A stretch of DNA of 64,000 nt. It comes from JBKHYJ01 sp046565505 (GTDB lineage Bacteria; Acidobacteriota; Blastocatellia; UBA7656). A model generated the notes under the pieces. It had not been told where the DNA came from. It ran no database searches and saw only the letters and a program-made list of their open reading frames with translations. The position numbers were made by a program, and so were the translations under genes. The stretch spans positions 7,810 to 71,809 of the forward strand of contig JBKHYJ010000124.1 of NCBI GenBank assembly GCA_046565505.1, written 5' to 3'. The number at the start of each line of letters is the position of its first letter. Position 1 is the stretch's first letter. Below are positions 37,303 to 46,311 of the stretch, piece by piece.

Positions 37303-37925
37303 GCGCGGGGCGCGCGTCCGGGCGCGCCCCGGTGGCGCAAAATGTTTGATTAAGCGCGCTGAGATGCGGCACGAAGGTCCGCCCGGGATGGGCCAATCAT
37401 GGAATGGCCCATCCTCAACTTAGCCTTTGCGTATCAAACGTAAGGGCATTCGACATCACACGCCTGGATTCATTTTGAGCCCGGCCCGGATGATCTCTTG
37501 AGGTTTTCATCCGGGCGGGGCTTTCTTGCGCGGAGAGATTTGAGAGCAGCGCGTGGACTGATCCTCCGAATTGACAATGCGCGTTGCTAAAGCCCCCTCG
37601 CGACTTTCGTATCTTCAGCTTAAACAAATTGGACTCCGCATGCTATAGTGGCAAGCGCCTCGCCGGCACCGGCGGGGGCGAATTGCAGAGATGGCGTGCG
37701 ACGCTGCCTTGCCGGCTCGCCAAAACGACGCCATTCGGATGTGCCTTCAGTCGCCTTATGACACGCTACTGTTACCGCATATTCCGCCGCCCGCTCACAG
37801 ACCCAAGATTAATCACATGCCATCGCACTATAGTTCTTCGCCTCCCGCGCGCGGCTGATCGGCCCGGCACTGGGACGGCGAGTCGTTCGCTTTGACCAAA
37901 CGAGAGGAGGTCTCAGACCGACGCC
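37303..37925. other. Intergenic region with a series of hairpins
   Basis: No gene is supported in these 623 bases. After the first terminator come two more hairpins. GGATGGGCCA (37386-37395) pairs with TGGCCCATCC (37405-37414). A 15-bp stem with one mismatch follows (37479-37493 with 37507-37521), trailed by TTTCTT, the most terminator-like tail in the window. The remaining 400 bases show no clear element. Confidence 0.5.
37306..37331 (+). terminator. Terminator of the propeller-cytochrome gene
   Basis: CGGGGCGCGC (37306-37315) pairs perfectly with GCGCGCCCCG (37322-37331), starting a few bases after the stop codon. Confidence 0.6.
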
Positions 37926-39461
37926 ATGCTAATCAAGAAAGTCTGCATAGGAATTCTTATCGCGCTGGTCATCTGCGGCCTGGCGTTCTATGGCCTTTCA
38001 ATAAAGAAGCGCAACGCGCGGCCGCCGGACGAAGGGCCGGCCGAGGAGGCGGGCGAGGTCGCACTGGACCCGCCCATCGAGCGCGATTTCGCCGCGATAA
38101 GGCAAATCGGCACGCTGGTAGCCCTCGCGCCATACAACTCGACCACGTTTTTCATCTACCGCGGCGAGCCTATGGGGTACGAGTACGAGCTGCTGAAAGC
38201 GTTCGCGCAAGAACACCACCTGGAATTGCGCATGGAGGTCGTCAAGAACCAGAAGAGCCTTTACCAGCGGCTCAACCGCGGGGAGGGCGACATAGCGGCG
38301 GCCCGCTTGATCCCGAAGCCGGAAGATAAGGACCGCGTTTCGTTCACAATCCCTCTCTACAGGACCGAGCCCGCCCTCGTGCAGCAGAAGGCGGAACCCG
38401 ATAAGACTAACATCCCCGAGCCGGCGAAGGATGCGATAAAGTCCGAACCGACTGACGTGAAGCCCGAGGAGATAGAGATAGGGGTGCGGTTGATAACTAA
38501 GCCTTCAGAACTCGCCGGGGAGACGGTCCATTTGCCGAAAGGCTCTGCTTACTTCAAGACGCTGGTCGAACTGTCAGACGAGATATCCGGGGACATCAAC
38601 GTAGTCGAGGTGGGCGGGAAGACCGACGACGAGGCCCTGGTAAACAAGGTGGCTAAAGGCGACCTTCAGTACACGGTCGTGCAGGACAACCTGGCTCAGT
38701 TGAAAGAGACATACTTCACAAACCTGAAGATCCGCCCGATTGTCGGCGCGTCCCACAGCGTCGCATGGGCGGTCAGGAAGAACGCGACGGAGTTGCAGAA
38801 GGAGCTCAACCGCTGGATCGAGCTGAAGAAAAATGGCCCGCTGTTTGACAGGCTCTACAAGAAGTATTTCGTGGATAGCAAGGGCTATAAAGAGAGGGTG
38901 GCGAGCGAGTACCTCACCTCTCAGACGGGGAAGCTCTGCCCGTATGACCCATTGCTGAAGAGGTATGCCTCGGAACTCAACTGGGACTGGCGGCTGCTGG
39001 CGTCTCAAGCCTACCAGGAGTCGCAATTCAAGCCCGTGGCACAGTCGTGGGCGGGCGCGACGGGGCTCTTGCAACTGATGCCCGCGACGGCGAAGGAGTT
39101 CGGGGTGCGCGACACGCGCGACCCGGAGGATAACGTGCGCGGCGCGGTGAAGTTCCTCAACTGGCTCGAAAAGTACTGGGACGACAAAATATCTGACGAA
39201 GGCGAGCGCCTGAAATTTGTGCTCGCTTCGTATAACTGCGGGGCAGGGCATGTTGAAGACGCGCAGCGCCTCGCGGAGAAGAGCGGGGCGAACCCGCGGA
39301 AGTGGGACAACGTGGCATACTGGCTTCTGCAATTGGCGAAGGTGCAATACTCATCGGACCCTGACGTCAAGTACGGATTCTGCCGCGGCATTGAGCCCGT
39401 CACATACGTGAGCCTGATACTTGAGCGATTCGAGCATTACAAGAAGTACGTCATCGGTTAG
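37926..39461 (+). CDS. mltF: MltF-type membrane-bound lytic murein transglycosylase
   Basis: The 511-residue protein starts with one membrane helix (IGILIALVICGLAFYGL), then a solute-binding-protein-like domain of about 270 residues (GTLVALAPYN, YEYELLKAFAQEH, GEGDIAAARLIP). The C-terminal lytic transglycosylase domain starts near residue 345. It carries the catalytic Glu in QAYQESQF, the GATGLLQLMPATA motif and NCGAGHVEDAQ. This order matches MltF, which cleaves peptidoglycan to 1,6-anhydromuropeptides from the periplasmic face. GGAGG lies about 10-15 bases ahead of ATG 37926, a somewhat long spacing. It appears monocistronic. Confidence 0.9.
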   Translation: MLIKKVCIGILIALVICGLAFYGLSIKKRNARPPDEGPAEEAGEVALDPPIERDFAAIRQIGTLVALAPYNSTTFFIYRGEPMGYEYELLKAFAQEHHLELRMEVVKNQKSLYQRLNRGEGDIAAARLIPKPEDKDRVSFTIPLYRTEPALVQQKAEPDKTNIPEPAKDAIKSEPTDVKPEEIEIGVRLITKPSELAGETVHLPKGSAYFKTLVELSDEISGDINVVEVGGKTDDEALVNKVAKGDLQYTVVQDNLAQLKETYFTNLKIRPIVGASHSVAWAVRKNATELQKELNRWIELKKNGPLFDRLYKKYFVDSKGYKERVASEYLTSQTGKLCPYDPLLKRYASELNWDWRLLASQAYQESQFKPVAQSWAGATGLLQLMPATAKEFGVRDTRDPEDNVRGAVKFLNWLEKYWDDKISDEGERLKFVLASYNCGAGHVEDAQRLAEKSGANPRKWDNVAYWLLQLAKVQYSSDPDVKYGFCRGIEPVTYVSLILERFEHYKKYVIG

Positions 39462-40428
39462 CGCATAGCTCGTGAGGTAAACGTATCCATTTTCAAGAGG
39501 AGCCAGGCGTTGGGGGGCGGGCAGGCGCCTCTGTGAGGGCCAGATAGCACCTGCTCGCCAGGTGTCAGCCGCGCGGGGCTGACTACGTCATAAGGTTTAA
39601 CAGATGTAGAAGGAGTTTAATAAATTCCACCAGCATCAGGGCAACGATGTGGCGGACAAACTCCTCGGGCGCGGGCAAGAGAAGCCTTAACAAGTAATGG
39701 ATTTTAGGTGTATTCTTGTCTCGCATGGTACGAATCTCCTTTGTACCTGTGCTCCATGCCCAGAGCGCCTAGGAACGAGCTGAGCTACGGAGCTGTCCGA
39801 TGGATAGGGCAGACCAGGTCAAATTGGTCTGCCCTGCCTCCTGGCTCTACTTTATAATGCCGCCCACCGGCCCGCATTTTGAAATCTACGGTCGCCATTT
39901 ATATTCCTGCCAACAGAGTCCGCAGAACAAAGGGCTCGCCCGGCGACACATAGAAAATGATTCGAGATTGATCAAGCTCCGCGGTCGGTATCCGGGGGGA
40001 ATTACTTTCGGAAGAACCGATCATCACCGATTAGTGATGCCGCGTTTTACATGGCCGGAGGCACGCCGTACTGGCGGGCGGGTTATTCTTTTTCAAAAGT
40101 TCGCGAAACCACCCAAAGGCTTTACGCAGGCCGGGCTTGCGGCTGCGGTTGACTGCGACAGCTCCCACGGACGACTAGTAATTCTTGAACATAAGCGATT
40201 CTGTATCTCGGTAGCTCCTAACTACACTATACCGGCGGCCACGCATTTTTTTACTCGCCAAATCTTTTTTTGTGGGAAAAATATAGGCCGCCGCCGGCAT
40301 ATACTAGTGACGATCTTGTTTTTGGGTTTTGTAATGCTTGAAATGGTAGAGCTCTTGAATTGATTCTGTATCTCGGTAGCACCTTAAACGAACGGCGAAG
40401 AATAGTGTTCTAATTAAAAAGATGGCTC
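39462..40428. other. Long gene-poor region before the sigma factor gene
   Basis: Nearly 1 kb with no convincing gene. Two hairpins follow the transglycosylase gene, CACCTG/CAGGTG (39548-39564) and GTCAGCC/GGCTGAC (39564-39583). A perfect 11-bp hairpin lies at 39806-39835 (AGGGCAGACCA with TGGTCTGCCCT). The AT content rises towards 40200-40420, where two identical 19-base direct repeats lie. Confidence 0.45.
40197..40380 (+). repeat. Pair of 19-bp direct repeats upstream of the sigma factor gene
   Basis: GATTCTGTATCTCGGTAGC occurs identically at 40197-40215 and 40362-40380, 165 bases apart, each preceded by CTTGAA-like sequence. It could be a duplicated operator or alternative-sigma promoter element, or the trace of a small insertion. 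Confidence 0.5.
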
Positions 40429-41109
40429 TTGTCAGACAGCCCGGAAGTTTCGAGGGCTTCATGTAGTAAGCGCAGAGATGTAACGGGAAAGTTCACTCAA
40501 TTAGGAGGAACTGTAATTTCAAGGTCAAAAGATATTAGGGACCTATCAGAGAAGGAATTGCTGAATTTATACAATTCGCTTTTCCTGTTCGCTAACAGGA
40601 GATTCAAATGGATTCAACACAAGGTGCCAGGCGCAGACCTCAACGAGATAATACATCAAACATTCGTAGACCTATTAACTGGTCAAAGGCAAGCGGACCC
40701 GAGCGTTGGTCTCTATAACGTTATGTGTCAGATCGTCCGCAGCAAAGTAGGCCACCTCTGGGAGAAAGAAAAGAAGAGGTTGTCCATAGATACGAATCAA
40801 GAGTATGAGCTTCCGAATTATCTTGAGATACTGGTAGATGAGTTCTCTCAGGCCTACCCGCATTTCATGAGACCCCCGGAGGCCAGTGACCGGCAGACTT
40901 TTTATAACGAGCTGTGTCAAAAGATACTCAAGTCAGTGGAGGGGGATGAACTGCTCGAAAGAATCGTAGAATTGTGGATAGCAATTCCCGATCTCAAACC
41001 TCAAGACATCGCGCAAGAGCTCTGCATAACCATGAAAGACCTACATGGCGCTCAAAAACGTCTGAGATCGAAGGTAAAGACCTTGAAGGAGGTATGGATG
41101 AATGTCTAA
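40429..41109 (+). CDS. Sigma-70-family (ECF-like) RNA polymerase sigma factor
   Basis: The ~200-residue product looks like an alternative sigma factor. Region 2 elements are LYNSLFLFANRRFKWIQ and DLNEIIHQTFVDLLTGQ. A helix-turn-helix region 4 is near the end (KPQDIAQELCITMKDLHGAQKRLRSK). The coordinates use a TTG at 40429, but the N-terminal stretch from it does not look conserved and has no clear ribosome binding site. A perfect AGGAGG at 40503-40508 stands seven bases ahead of an in-frame ATT at 40516, where the family-like sequence begins. The gene overlaps the next one by eight bases, so both are probably translated together. Base composition is clearly more AT-rich than the surroundings. 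Confidence 0.75.
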   Translation: MSDSPEVSRASCSKRRDVTGKFTQLGGTVISRSKDIRDLSEKELLNLYNSLFLFANRRFKWIQHKVPGADLNEIIHQTFVDLLTGQRQADPSVGLYNVMCQIVRSKVGHLWEKEKKRLSIDTNQEYELPNYLEILVDEFSQAYPHFMRPPEASDRQTFYNELCQKILKSVEGDELLERIVELWIAIPDLKPQDIAQELCITMKDLHGAQKRLRSKVKTLKEVWMNV

Positions 41110-42187
41110 TTATAATGGTACGGCAATACACAGAGCTTCTATCGAGTACTTGGATGCGCTCAGCCAGCTACTGGAATCAGACCCGGACACGCTGGCGGCT
41201 ATGTCGCCGAGGCAGGTCGAGCAGGGGCTAAGAATGATGGACCTGTGCCCGAAGCGCGAGTTGCCGGCCGAGATCAAGCTGCTGGTCGAAGCCAACCGGC
41301 GTAGCAAGTCCAGGCGGCCCAAAGCACGTTTCGGCCTACGGCCTGTCATAGCCGCCGTCGGCATGTTGATAATCTTGGGCTTCGTCAAGACCTTCCGCAC
41401 GAGGGCCGGTTGGCTCACCTGCCTTTGCGGAATTCTGATCGGCGCGGCGGTGGCGGGCACGACAACTTTCAGAGTGTATGGCAAGAAGATGGCGACGAGC
41501 GAGAATACGTGGGCTGTCGAGAGAGCCGCCATAGAGTCGGAACTCAACTCAGTAAGAAATAGAATGGAGGCGCAACGATACTACTATGAAAAATTTAAAG
41601 GGAAGTGGCAATACTTGTCCGCCGCCTACGTGGACGTAATGCAGAAAATCAGGATAAAAAATAGGACGCGCAACGGAGGCTTGCCCCACAAGGAGTCACC
41701 TAATGAAGTATACATCGATACGGTGGCGGCCCAGATCGTGGAGGCGGCGACGCCCTTCGCTAAACTCCCGAACGTGGATAACGCGAGCTCAACCCCCAGC
41801 GGGTTGCCGGCGGCGGGCACTATAGTTGAACAGATCAAGCCGAACAAGCACTCTAACCAGGGGCCCGATGAGAGTCCCACGGGGGTTAAGATTTCCGTGG
41901 AATCCTGCGCGCCAATCTCGGCGACGGCGGACGGAATTGTGATCGCGGGCATATCGATCCCCAGGTATGGCAAGAGCATCACGGTGTCGCACGCGAACGG
42001 CCTGACGACGACTTACGGACCTTTGTCAGAGAGCCTGGTCTCGTCGGGCGAGCGAGTCGGGTTCGGTCAAAAAATAGGCAGCGCCGCTTTCTCTACGAAG
42101 GGCACGCCTGTCTCCCTCCGTTATCAGGTTTATAAGAACAATCAGCCTGATAACGTCCTGTCCTACATCGGGAAGAACAGCCAGTAG
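41102..42187 (+). CDS. Membrane protein with degenerate LytM/M23-like domain
   Basis: The 361-residue protein has an N-terminal cytoplasmic part of ~75 residues, two membrane helices at about 78-120 (VIAAVGMLIILGF and LCGILIGAAVAG), a coiled-coil-like stretch, and a C-terminal domain of the M23 peptidase fold. In that domain the scaffold is visible (ISATADGIVIAG, YGKSITVSHANGL, VGFGQKIG). The zinc and catalytic positions are not: the expected YxHL reads TYGPL, and the HLHYEV ending reads SLRYQV. It is therefore likely a non-catalytic binding or activator domain, as in EnvC-type proteins. It overlaps the sigma gene by eight bases, suggesting an envelope sensor or anti-sigma-like partner. A strong terminator follows. 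Confidence 0.75.
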   Translation: MSNYNGTAIHRASIEYLDALSQLLESDPDTLAAMSPRQVEQGLRMMDLCPKRELPAEIKLLVEANRRSKSRRPKARFGLRPVIAAVGMLIILGFVKTFRTRAGWLTCLCGILIGAAVAGTTTFRVYGKKMATSENTWAVERAAIESELNSVRNRMEAQRYYYEKFKGKWQYLSAAYVDVMQKIRIKNRTRNGGLPHKESPNEVYIDTVAAQIVEAATPFAKLPNVDNASSTPSGLPAAGTIVEQIKPNKHSNQGPDESPTGVKISVESCAPISATADGIVIAGISIPRYGKSITVSHANGLTTTYGPLSESLVSSGERVGFGQKIGSAAFSTKGTPVSLRYQVYKNNQPDNVLSYIGKNSQ

Positions 42188-42195
42188 GCCGGCTC

Positions 42196-42234
42196 GAAGT
42201 GAGCTGGAGTGCTGATGTCACTCCAGCTCACTTC
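42196..42234 (+). terminator. Terminator of the sigma/LytM-like operon
   Basis: GAAGTGAGCTGGAGTG (42196-42211) pairs perfectly over 16 bp with CACTCCAGCTCACTTC (42219-42234), nine bases after the stop. The following ~300 bases to 42535 show nothing else. Confidence 0.65.
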
Positions 42235-42535
42235 GCCAGTAGCCGCCGTAAACCTGCCGCACCGAGACCACAGCTAGGGCGATTAATCCCCCCCGACAAA
42301 TCCTTGACCTGCCTGGCCCACCATAGCCCCGAAAATGCTGCGCCACGGCCATAATTCATCGGGCAAGCGAATGAGAAATCAAAGCCGCAGGCACACATAG
42401 CGGCTCCGCGGCTGACCCTGAGCGGACTTCCACATTCTGGTTCGCCGGCCACCTGGGTATATACAAAGCGAATGAGTTCGACTAAAATCAAACCTCGCTG
42501 CGGGACGCTTGTTTATAAAAAGATTGGGGTGCTCG

Positions 42536-43969
42536 ATGAGATTCAGGCTGCTTCGACTCGGATTTAAGCTCGCCTCTTCATTCGTGTTTTTACTTCTGAC
42601 ATACCAGCCAGGTTTTGCTTCAGATAATGCGGTCTTACGTTGGAACGACGCCGCGCTACAGGCCGTGCGCAACACGAACATGGCGCCGCCTCTGGTGGCC
42701 CGCGCCCTTGCCATACTGCACACGTCTATCTACGACGCGTGGACGGCATACGACCCTGTAGCTATTGATACGCGCCTGGGTGGGGCCCTCAAGCGCCCGC
42801 CCTCTGAACGTACCGAGGAGAATAAAAAGAAGGCGACCAGCTTTGCCGCGTACCGCGCGCTGGTTGACCTCTTCCCGACTCAGAAGCAAATCTTCGACCG
42901 GCTGATGAGCGACTTAGGGTATGACCCTTCCGACGCAACCACGGACACTTCGACGGCGGCAGGGGTCGGCAACGTCGCCTCGGCGGCCGTCATAGAATTC
43001 CGCCACCACGATGGGTCCAACCAACTGGGCGACCTTAACCCCGGGGCGTATTCCGACTACACGGGCTACGTCCCTGTTAACACGCCGGATCAGGTATTCG
43101 ACATAAACCGCTGGCAGCCTTTGCGGCTCCCGAACGGGCAAGTCCAAAGGTGGCTCGCGCCGCAGTGGGGAATGGTTATACCGTTCGCATTAACGTCCGC
43201 ATCGCAGTTCCGCCCACGCCCCCCATCATTCTTCCCCGACGATAGGTTCCGCGAGCAGGCGCTCGAATTACTCCGCATTAGCGGAAATCTAAACGACACA
43301 CGCAAAGCCATAGCGGAATACTGGTCGGATGGGCCTGCCTCTGAGACCCCGCCGGGGCACTGGCAGCTCTTCGCCCAGTTCGTATCGCTCAGGGACAACC
43401 ACGGTCTGGACGACGACGTGAAGATGTTCTTTGCTCTGAATAACGGCCTGCTGGACGCGAGCATAGCCGTTTGGGAGGCGAAACGTTTCTATGACTACGT
43501 GCGGCCAATAACGGCGATTCGCACGCTGTTTAGAGGGCAGTGGCAGCCTGCGTGGGCGGGCCCATTTCAAGGAATTAAGCTCATAGACCCCGCTGAATGG
43601 CAGCCGTATCAAGCCCCTACTTTCATAACCCCCCCATTCGCCGAATACGTTTCGGGTCACAGCACGTTCAGCTCGACCTCTGCGGAGATACTTAAGTTGT
43701 TCACGGGCAGCGATAGGTTTGGCGCGTCCGTAGTCATAGAGGCCGGCAGTTCACGGATAGAGCCGGGGGTCACCCCATCGCGTGATGTTACGTTGTCATG
43801 GAGGACATTCTCGATAGCCGCCGACGAGGCCGGCATCTCGCGCCGGTATGGCGGAATCCACTTCAGGGATGGCGATATAAGGGGCCGTAATATGGGGCGC
43901 TTGATAGGCGCGCAGGTCTGGCAGAAGGCCCTGGCTTACTTCAACGGCACGGTCAATAGCCAGCCCTGA
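42536..43969 (+). CDS. Vanadium-dependent haloperoxidase/PAP2-family secreted protein
   Basis: The 477-residue protein has a signal peptide (ASSFVFLLLTYQPGFAS). The vanadate-binding residues of the haloperoxidase/acid-phosphatase superfamily are present in order: KRFYDYVRP (Lys and Arg), VSGHSTFS (Ser-Gly-His), and SRRYGGIHFRDGD (Arg and His). Such enzymes oxidise halides with hydrogen peroxide or act as phosphatases; which applies here is not decided by motifs. The start is ATG 42536 with GGGGT upstream; an upstream TTG at 42509 would put extra residues ahead of the signal peptide. A hairpin follows. It has no biosynthetic neighbours. Confidence 0.87.
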   Translation: MRFRLLRLGFKLASSFVFLLLTYQPGFASDNAVLRWNDAALQAVRNTNMAPPLVARALAILHTSIYDAWTAYDPVAIDTRLGGALKRPPSERTEENKKKATSFAAYRALVDLFPTQKQIFDRLMSDLGYDPSDATTDTSTAAGVGNVASAAVIEFRHHDGSNQLGDLNPGAYSDYTGYVPVNTPDQVFDINRWQPLRLPNGQVQRWLAPQWGMVIPFALTSASQFRPRPPSFFPDDRFREQALELLRISGNLNDTRKAIAEYWSDGPASETPPGHWQLFAQFVSLRDNHGLDDDVKMFFALNNGLLDASIAVWEAKRFYDYVRPITAIRTLFRGQWQPAWAGPFQGIKLIDPAEWQPYQAPTFITPPFAEYVSGHSTFSSTSAEILKLFTGSDRFGASVVIEAGSSRIEPGVTPSRDVTLSWRTFSIAADEAGISRRYGGIHFRDGDIRGRNMGRLIGAQVWQKALAYFNGTVNSQP

Positions 43970-43988
43970 TCTACATCTGGCAACCGGA

Positions 43989-44009
43989 GCGGCGCGGCCG
44001 ACGCGCCGC
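43989..44009. terminator. Hairpin between convergent genes
   Basis: GCGGCGCG (43989-43996) pairs with CGCGCCGC (44002-44009), extended by flanking CCGGA and TCCGG. It may serve both the haloperoxidase gene and the minus-strand gene ending at 44172. Confidence 0.45.
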
Positions 44010-44171
44010 GTCACTCCGGGAAGAGATAAAACGGTCCGGGGCTTGTAAGAACCCTTCCAAATCATTGCTATCGATGAATCCGGCGCGCATCCAGTATGAT
44101 GCGACGCAGGGCGTAGCTCGGTCGCCCCAGCATATATAGATCCGGTGACCGTGGCGTCATTAACCTTCGCA

Positions 44172-45182
44172 TCATTTGCCTTTGCCTTGTAACTCGCGGA
44201 TGATTGTTTCAACCTCGCCCGTTTCGACGAGGTGTTGCAGGCGGCCTTCGTCGATCCCGGCCATCCGGCCGAGGATGTATCTCGCGGGCTCTGCGTGGCC
44301 CGTTCGCCATCGCGCCATCTCGATCAAACGTTCGAGCACTTCTTTATTACGTAACCGCGCGAGCAGCCTTGCGTTTCTACTTTTGGTCATGGAATTGATC
44401 AGGTAGCTGGTTTTATTCAGGTCGGTCCAGGTCCCTGACAGGAGCATTTCAATGAAGCCTTCGGCCGGGATCTCCTCGGCGATTCTCTGGCTCGATTCAG
44501 CCAGCACGATCAGTGCGCGAGTGGCGTTATTACGAACTGCGCCGTTGCCGTCCCGATGCGCCCGCACGAGGGCGGCAACCTGAGACCTGGATTGCCGTGC
44601 ATAACCTAGTAACTGCGCGGCGACCATTCGCTGCTTATCGTCTGAGGCGGCTCGCAACACGTTGCGTAACAGCGCGTCATGGCCCACGGCATAGTCTCGC
44701 ATCTCAAGTTGTATGGAGCGCAGGGCGGGGCTCGCCGAAAGCGCGTATCCTTTCGAGCGATCTTCGGGGGAGGCCCCTTTCTGCACGTCCTCCAAGAGGG
44801 CCTTCATAAACCGATCATAAAGATTGACGATATTCTCCGGCAGCCGGATCGTGGACCTGGGGGGACGGTCGTAGCGAATCGTCTTGCCGGAAAGCCCAAT
44901 ATATACAATCCAGTTACCCTGATCGTCACAGCAGACGCGCATCAAGTCGGTCGGTGCTCGACCAGTCACCTGCCTGATGGCCTCTACGCCCCGCCCGTCG
45001 TTAGCGGCGAAAGTCTCTACGCTGAAATCATCCCTTTCGCGAAATGGCAGCACTGCCCGCACCTTGTTGAGGTCGATTCCCGAATAGCCGAAGAATTCAA
45101 TCTCACCAATGAGCCTGGGCCTATCCTGTCCGACTGCGCCTGACGCAACCAGGGTGATAATCAAAAGGACGCGATGCTTCAT
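44172..45182 (-). CDS. Secreted protein with POTRA-like start and HEAT-like helices
   Basis: The 336-residue protein has a signal peptide (VLLIITLVASGAVGQ). Directly after it, IGEIEFFGYSGIDLNKVRAVLPFRERD resembles the first strand and helix of a POTRA domain, which in outer-membrane and division proteins mediates protein contacts. The remainder, from about residue 140, is helical with repeated Arg/Ala/Leu patterns (ALLRNVLRAASDDKQRMVAAQLLG, AVRNNATRALIVLAE) like HEAT repeats. No enzyme motif is seen. A periplasmic scaffold role is plausible but inferred. It lies 58 bases downstream of the methyltransferase gene on the same strand. Confidence 0.7.
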   Translation of the reverse strand: MKHRVLLIITLVASGAVGQDRPRLIGEIEFFGYSGIDLNKVRAVLPFRERDDFSVETFAANDGRGVEAIRQVTGRAPTDLMRVCCDDQGNWIVYIGLSGKTIRYDRPPRSTIRLPENIVNLYDRFMKALLEDVQKGASPEDRSKGYALSASPALRSIQLEMRDYAVGHDALLRNVLRAASDDKQRMVAAQLLGYARQSRSQVAALVRAHRDGNGAVRNNATRALIVLAESSQRIAEEIPAEGFIEMLLSGTWTDLNKTSYLINSMTKSRNARLLARLRNKEVLERLIEMARWRTGHAEPARYILGRMAGIDEGRLQHLVETGEVETIIRELQGKGK

Positions 45183-45240
45183 GTGGTTCTCCGGTAACAG
45201 GTAGATGGTGCCTTATTCGCCGCGCGGGCCGGTTGCCCTG

Positions 45241-46026
45241 CTATGGCTTCCGCACTCGCATGTGGAGGAAGTAAGCCACGACCTGAGCGTCTTGCAGTTT
45301 CGGGCATGCCGCGACAGTTTCATCACTCGGCCTGGGTTCTTCGAGGCGCTCAAGCCGGAAGCCGGTGTCGACCAGCAGGTTCACCCACTGGCTCAGGGTC
45401 CGCGTGAACCGTGGCGTCTTGAATTGTGTGAACCCTTGCCTGATGTGCGCCGGCGCGGACTTGAATATCCACTCTGTGATCTCGCCTTCGAGATTTCGGA
45501 AGTAATCTCCAACTTCTATCGCGTACGTCCGGCCGTTCTCGTCGCGCAGATTTCGGCGGTGCGGCGTATCGTAGCAGGGATGCGTGATCGAAAACTGTAG
45601 GAAACCGCCGGGCTTAAGGGTGCGGTATGCTTCGGCCAGTACACGCCCCGTCTCCGGTATATCCATGAAGCTCATGAAGCCTGTCGCAAAGTCGAATGTC
45701 GCATCGGCAAATGGCAATTCCACGGCGCTCGCGACGCGGTACTCTATGCCCAGAGGGTCTTGCGCCTCGGACTGTGTGGCGTAGTCAATAAAGACTTCGG
45801 AAATGTCAATGGCTTTCATGCGGGCCCCGCGGCGGGCCAACAGCCTGGTGTTGTGACCTTCACCACAACCGAGATCCAGCCCCGAAAGCCCCGCCACTCC
45901 CGGCAGCATGTCGAAGAAGGCGGGCGTATTGAGGTGATCCCTGTAGATGTCGTACCCGGCCCTCGCGAGTTTCGTCCATGCCTCTGCGTTGCCATTCCAA
46001 AAATTTCCTGCTTCCTCATGGTCCAT
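45241..46026 (-). CDS. Class I SAM-dependent methyltransferase
   Basis: The 261-residue protein shows the Rossmann methyltransferase motifs. Motif I is GLDLGCGEGHNTRLLARRG. The acidic end of strand 2 is MKAIDISEVFI. YRVASAVELPFADATFDFATGF covers motifs II-III, and AYRTLKPGGFLQFSITHP covers the last strands. It belongs to the broad UbiE/type-11 group acting on small molecules; the substrate is unknown. ATG 46026 starts the conserved part. It is followed by the POTRA/HEAT-like gene on the same strand and faces a divergent VWA gene. Confidence 0.88.
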   Translation of the reverse strand: MDHEEAGNFWNGNAEAWTKLARAGYDIYRDHLNTPAFFDMLPGVAGLSGLDLGCGEGHNTRLLARRGARMKAIDISEVFIDYATQSEAQDPLGIEYRVASAVELPFADATFDFATGFMSFMDIPETGRVLAEAYRTLKPGGFLQFSITHPCYDTPHRRNLRDENGRTYAIEVGDYFRNLEGEITEWIFKSAPAHIRQGFTQFKTPRFTRTLSQWVNLLVDTGFRLERLEEPRPSDETVAACPKLQDAQVVAYFLHMRVRKP

Positions 46027-46311
46027 CTTAAATCATCATCCTTACTTGATCCGGTCACAGACCGCCGTGACGCCCGCGGCCCTCAGCACATGGCATTTTA
46101 GCATCTCCGCGATAAATTCAAGGCAAGGTTCCGCCATCATCACATTCTACTAGTGCGCCCGGAATAGCCTGGGTGGGACCTGGGCGGAAAGAGTTTGCGC
46201 AATACCGATACTCGTTCAGCTCGTCGGCCGATGAGACATCCGAGGTCGGCCAGCGTCCAGTCAATCAATTAAGAATCGAGCGTCACCATTTTCAGAACGG
46301 AGTATTTACTC

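Noticed and set aside
39800..40363. Open frame of 187 codons in the gene-poor region before the sigma gene
   Set aside because: It starts beside a perfect 11-bp hairpin, contains one of the 19-base repeats, has no good ribosome binding site and no recognisable domain.
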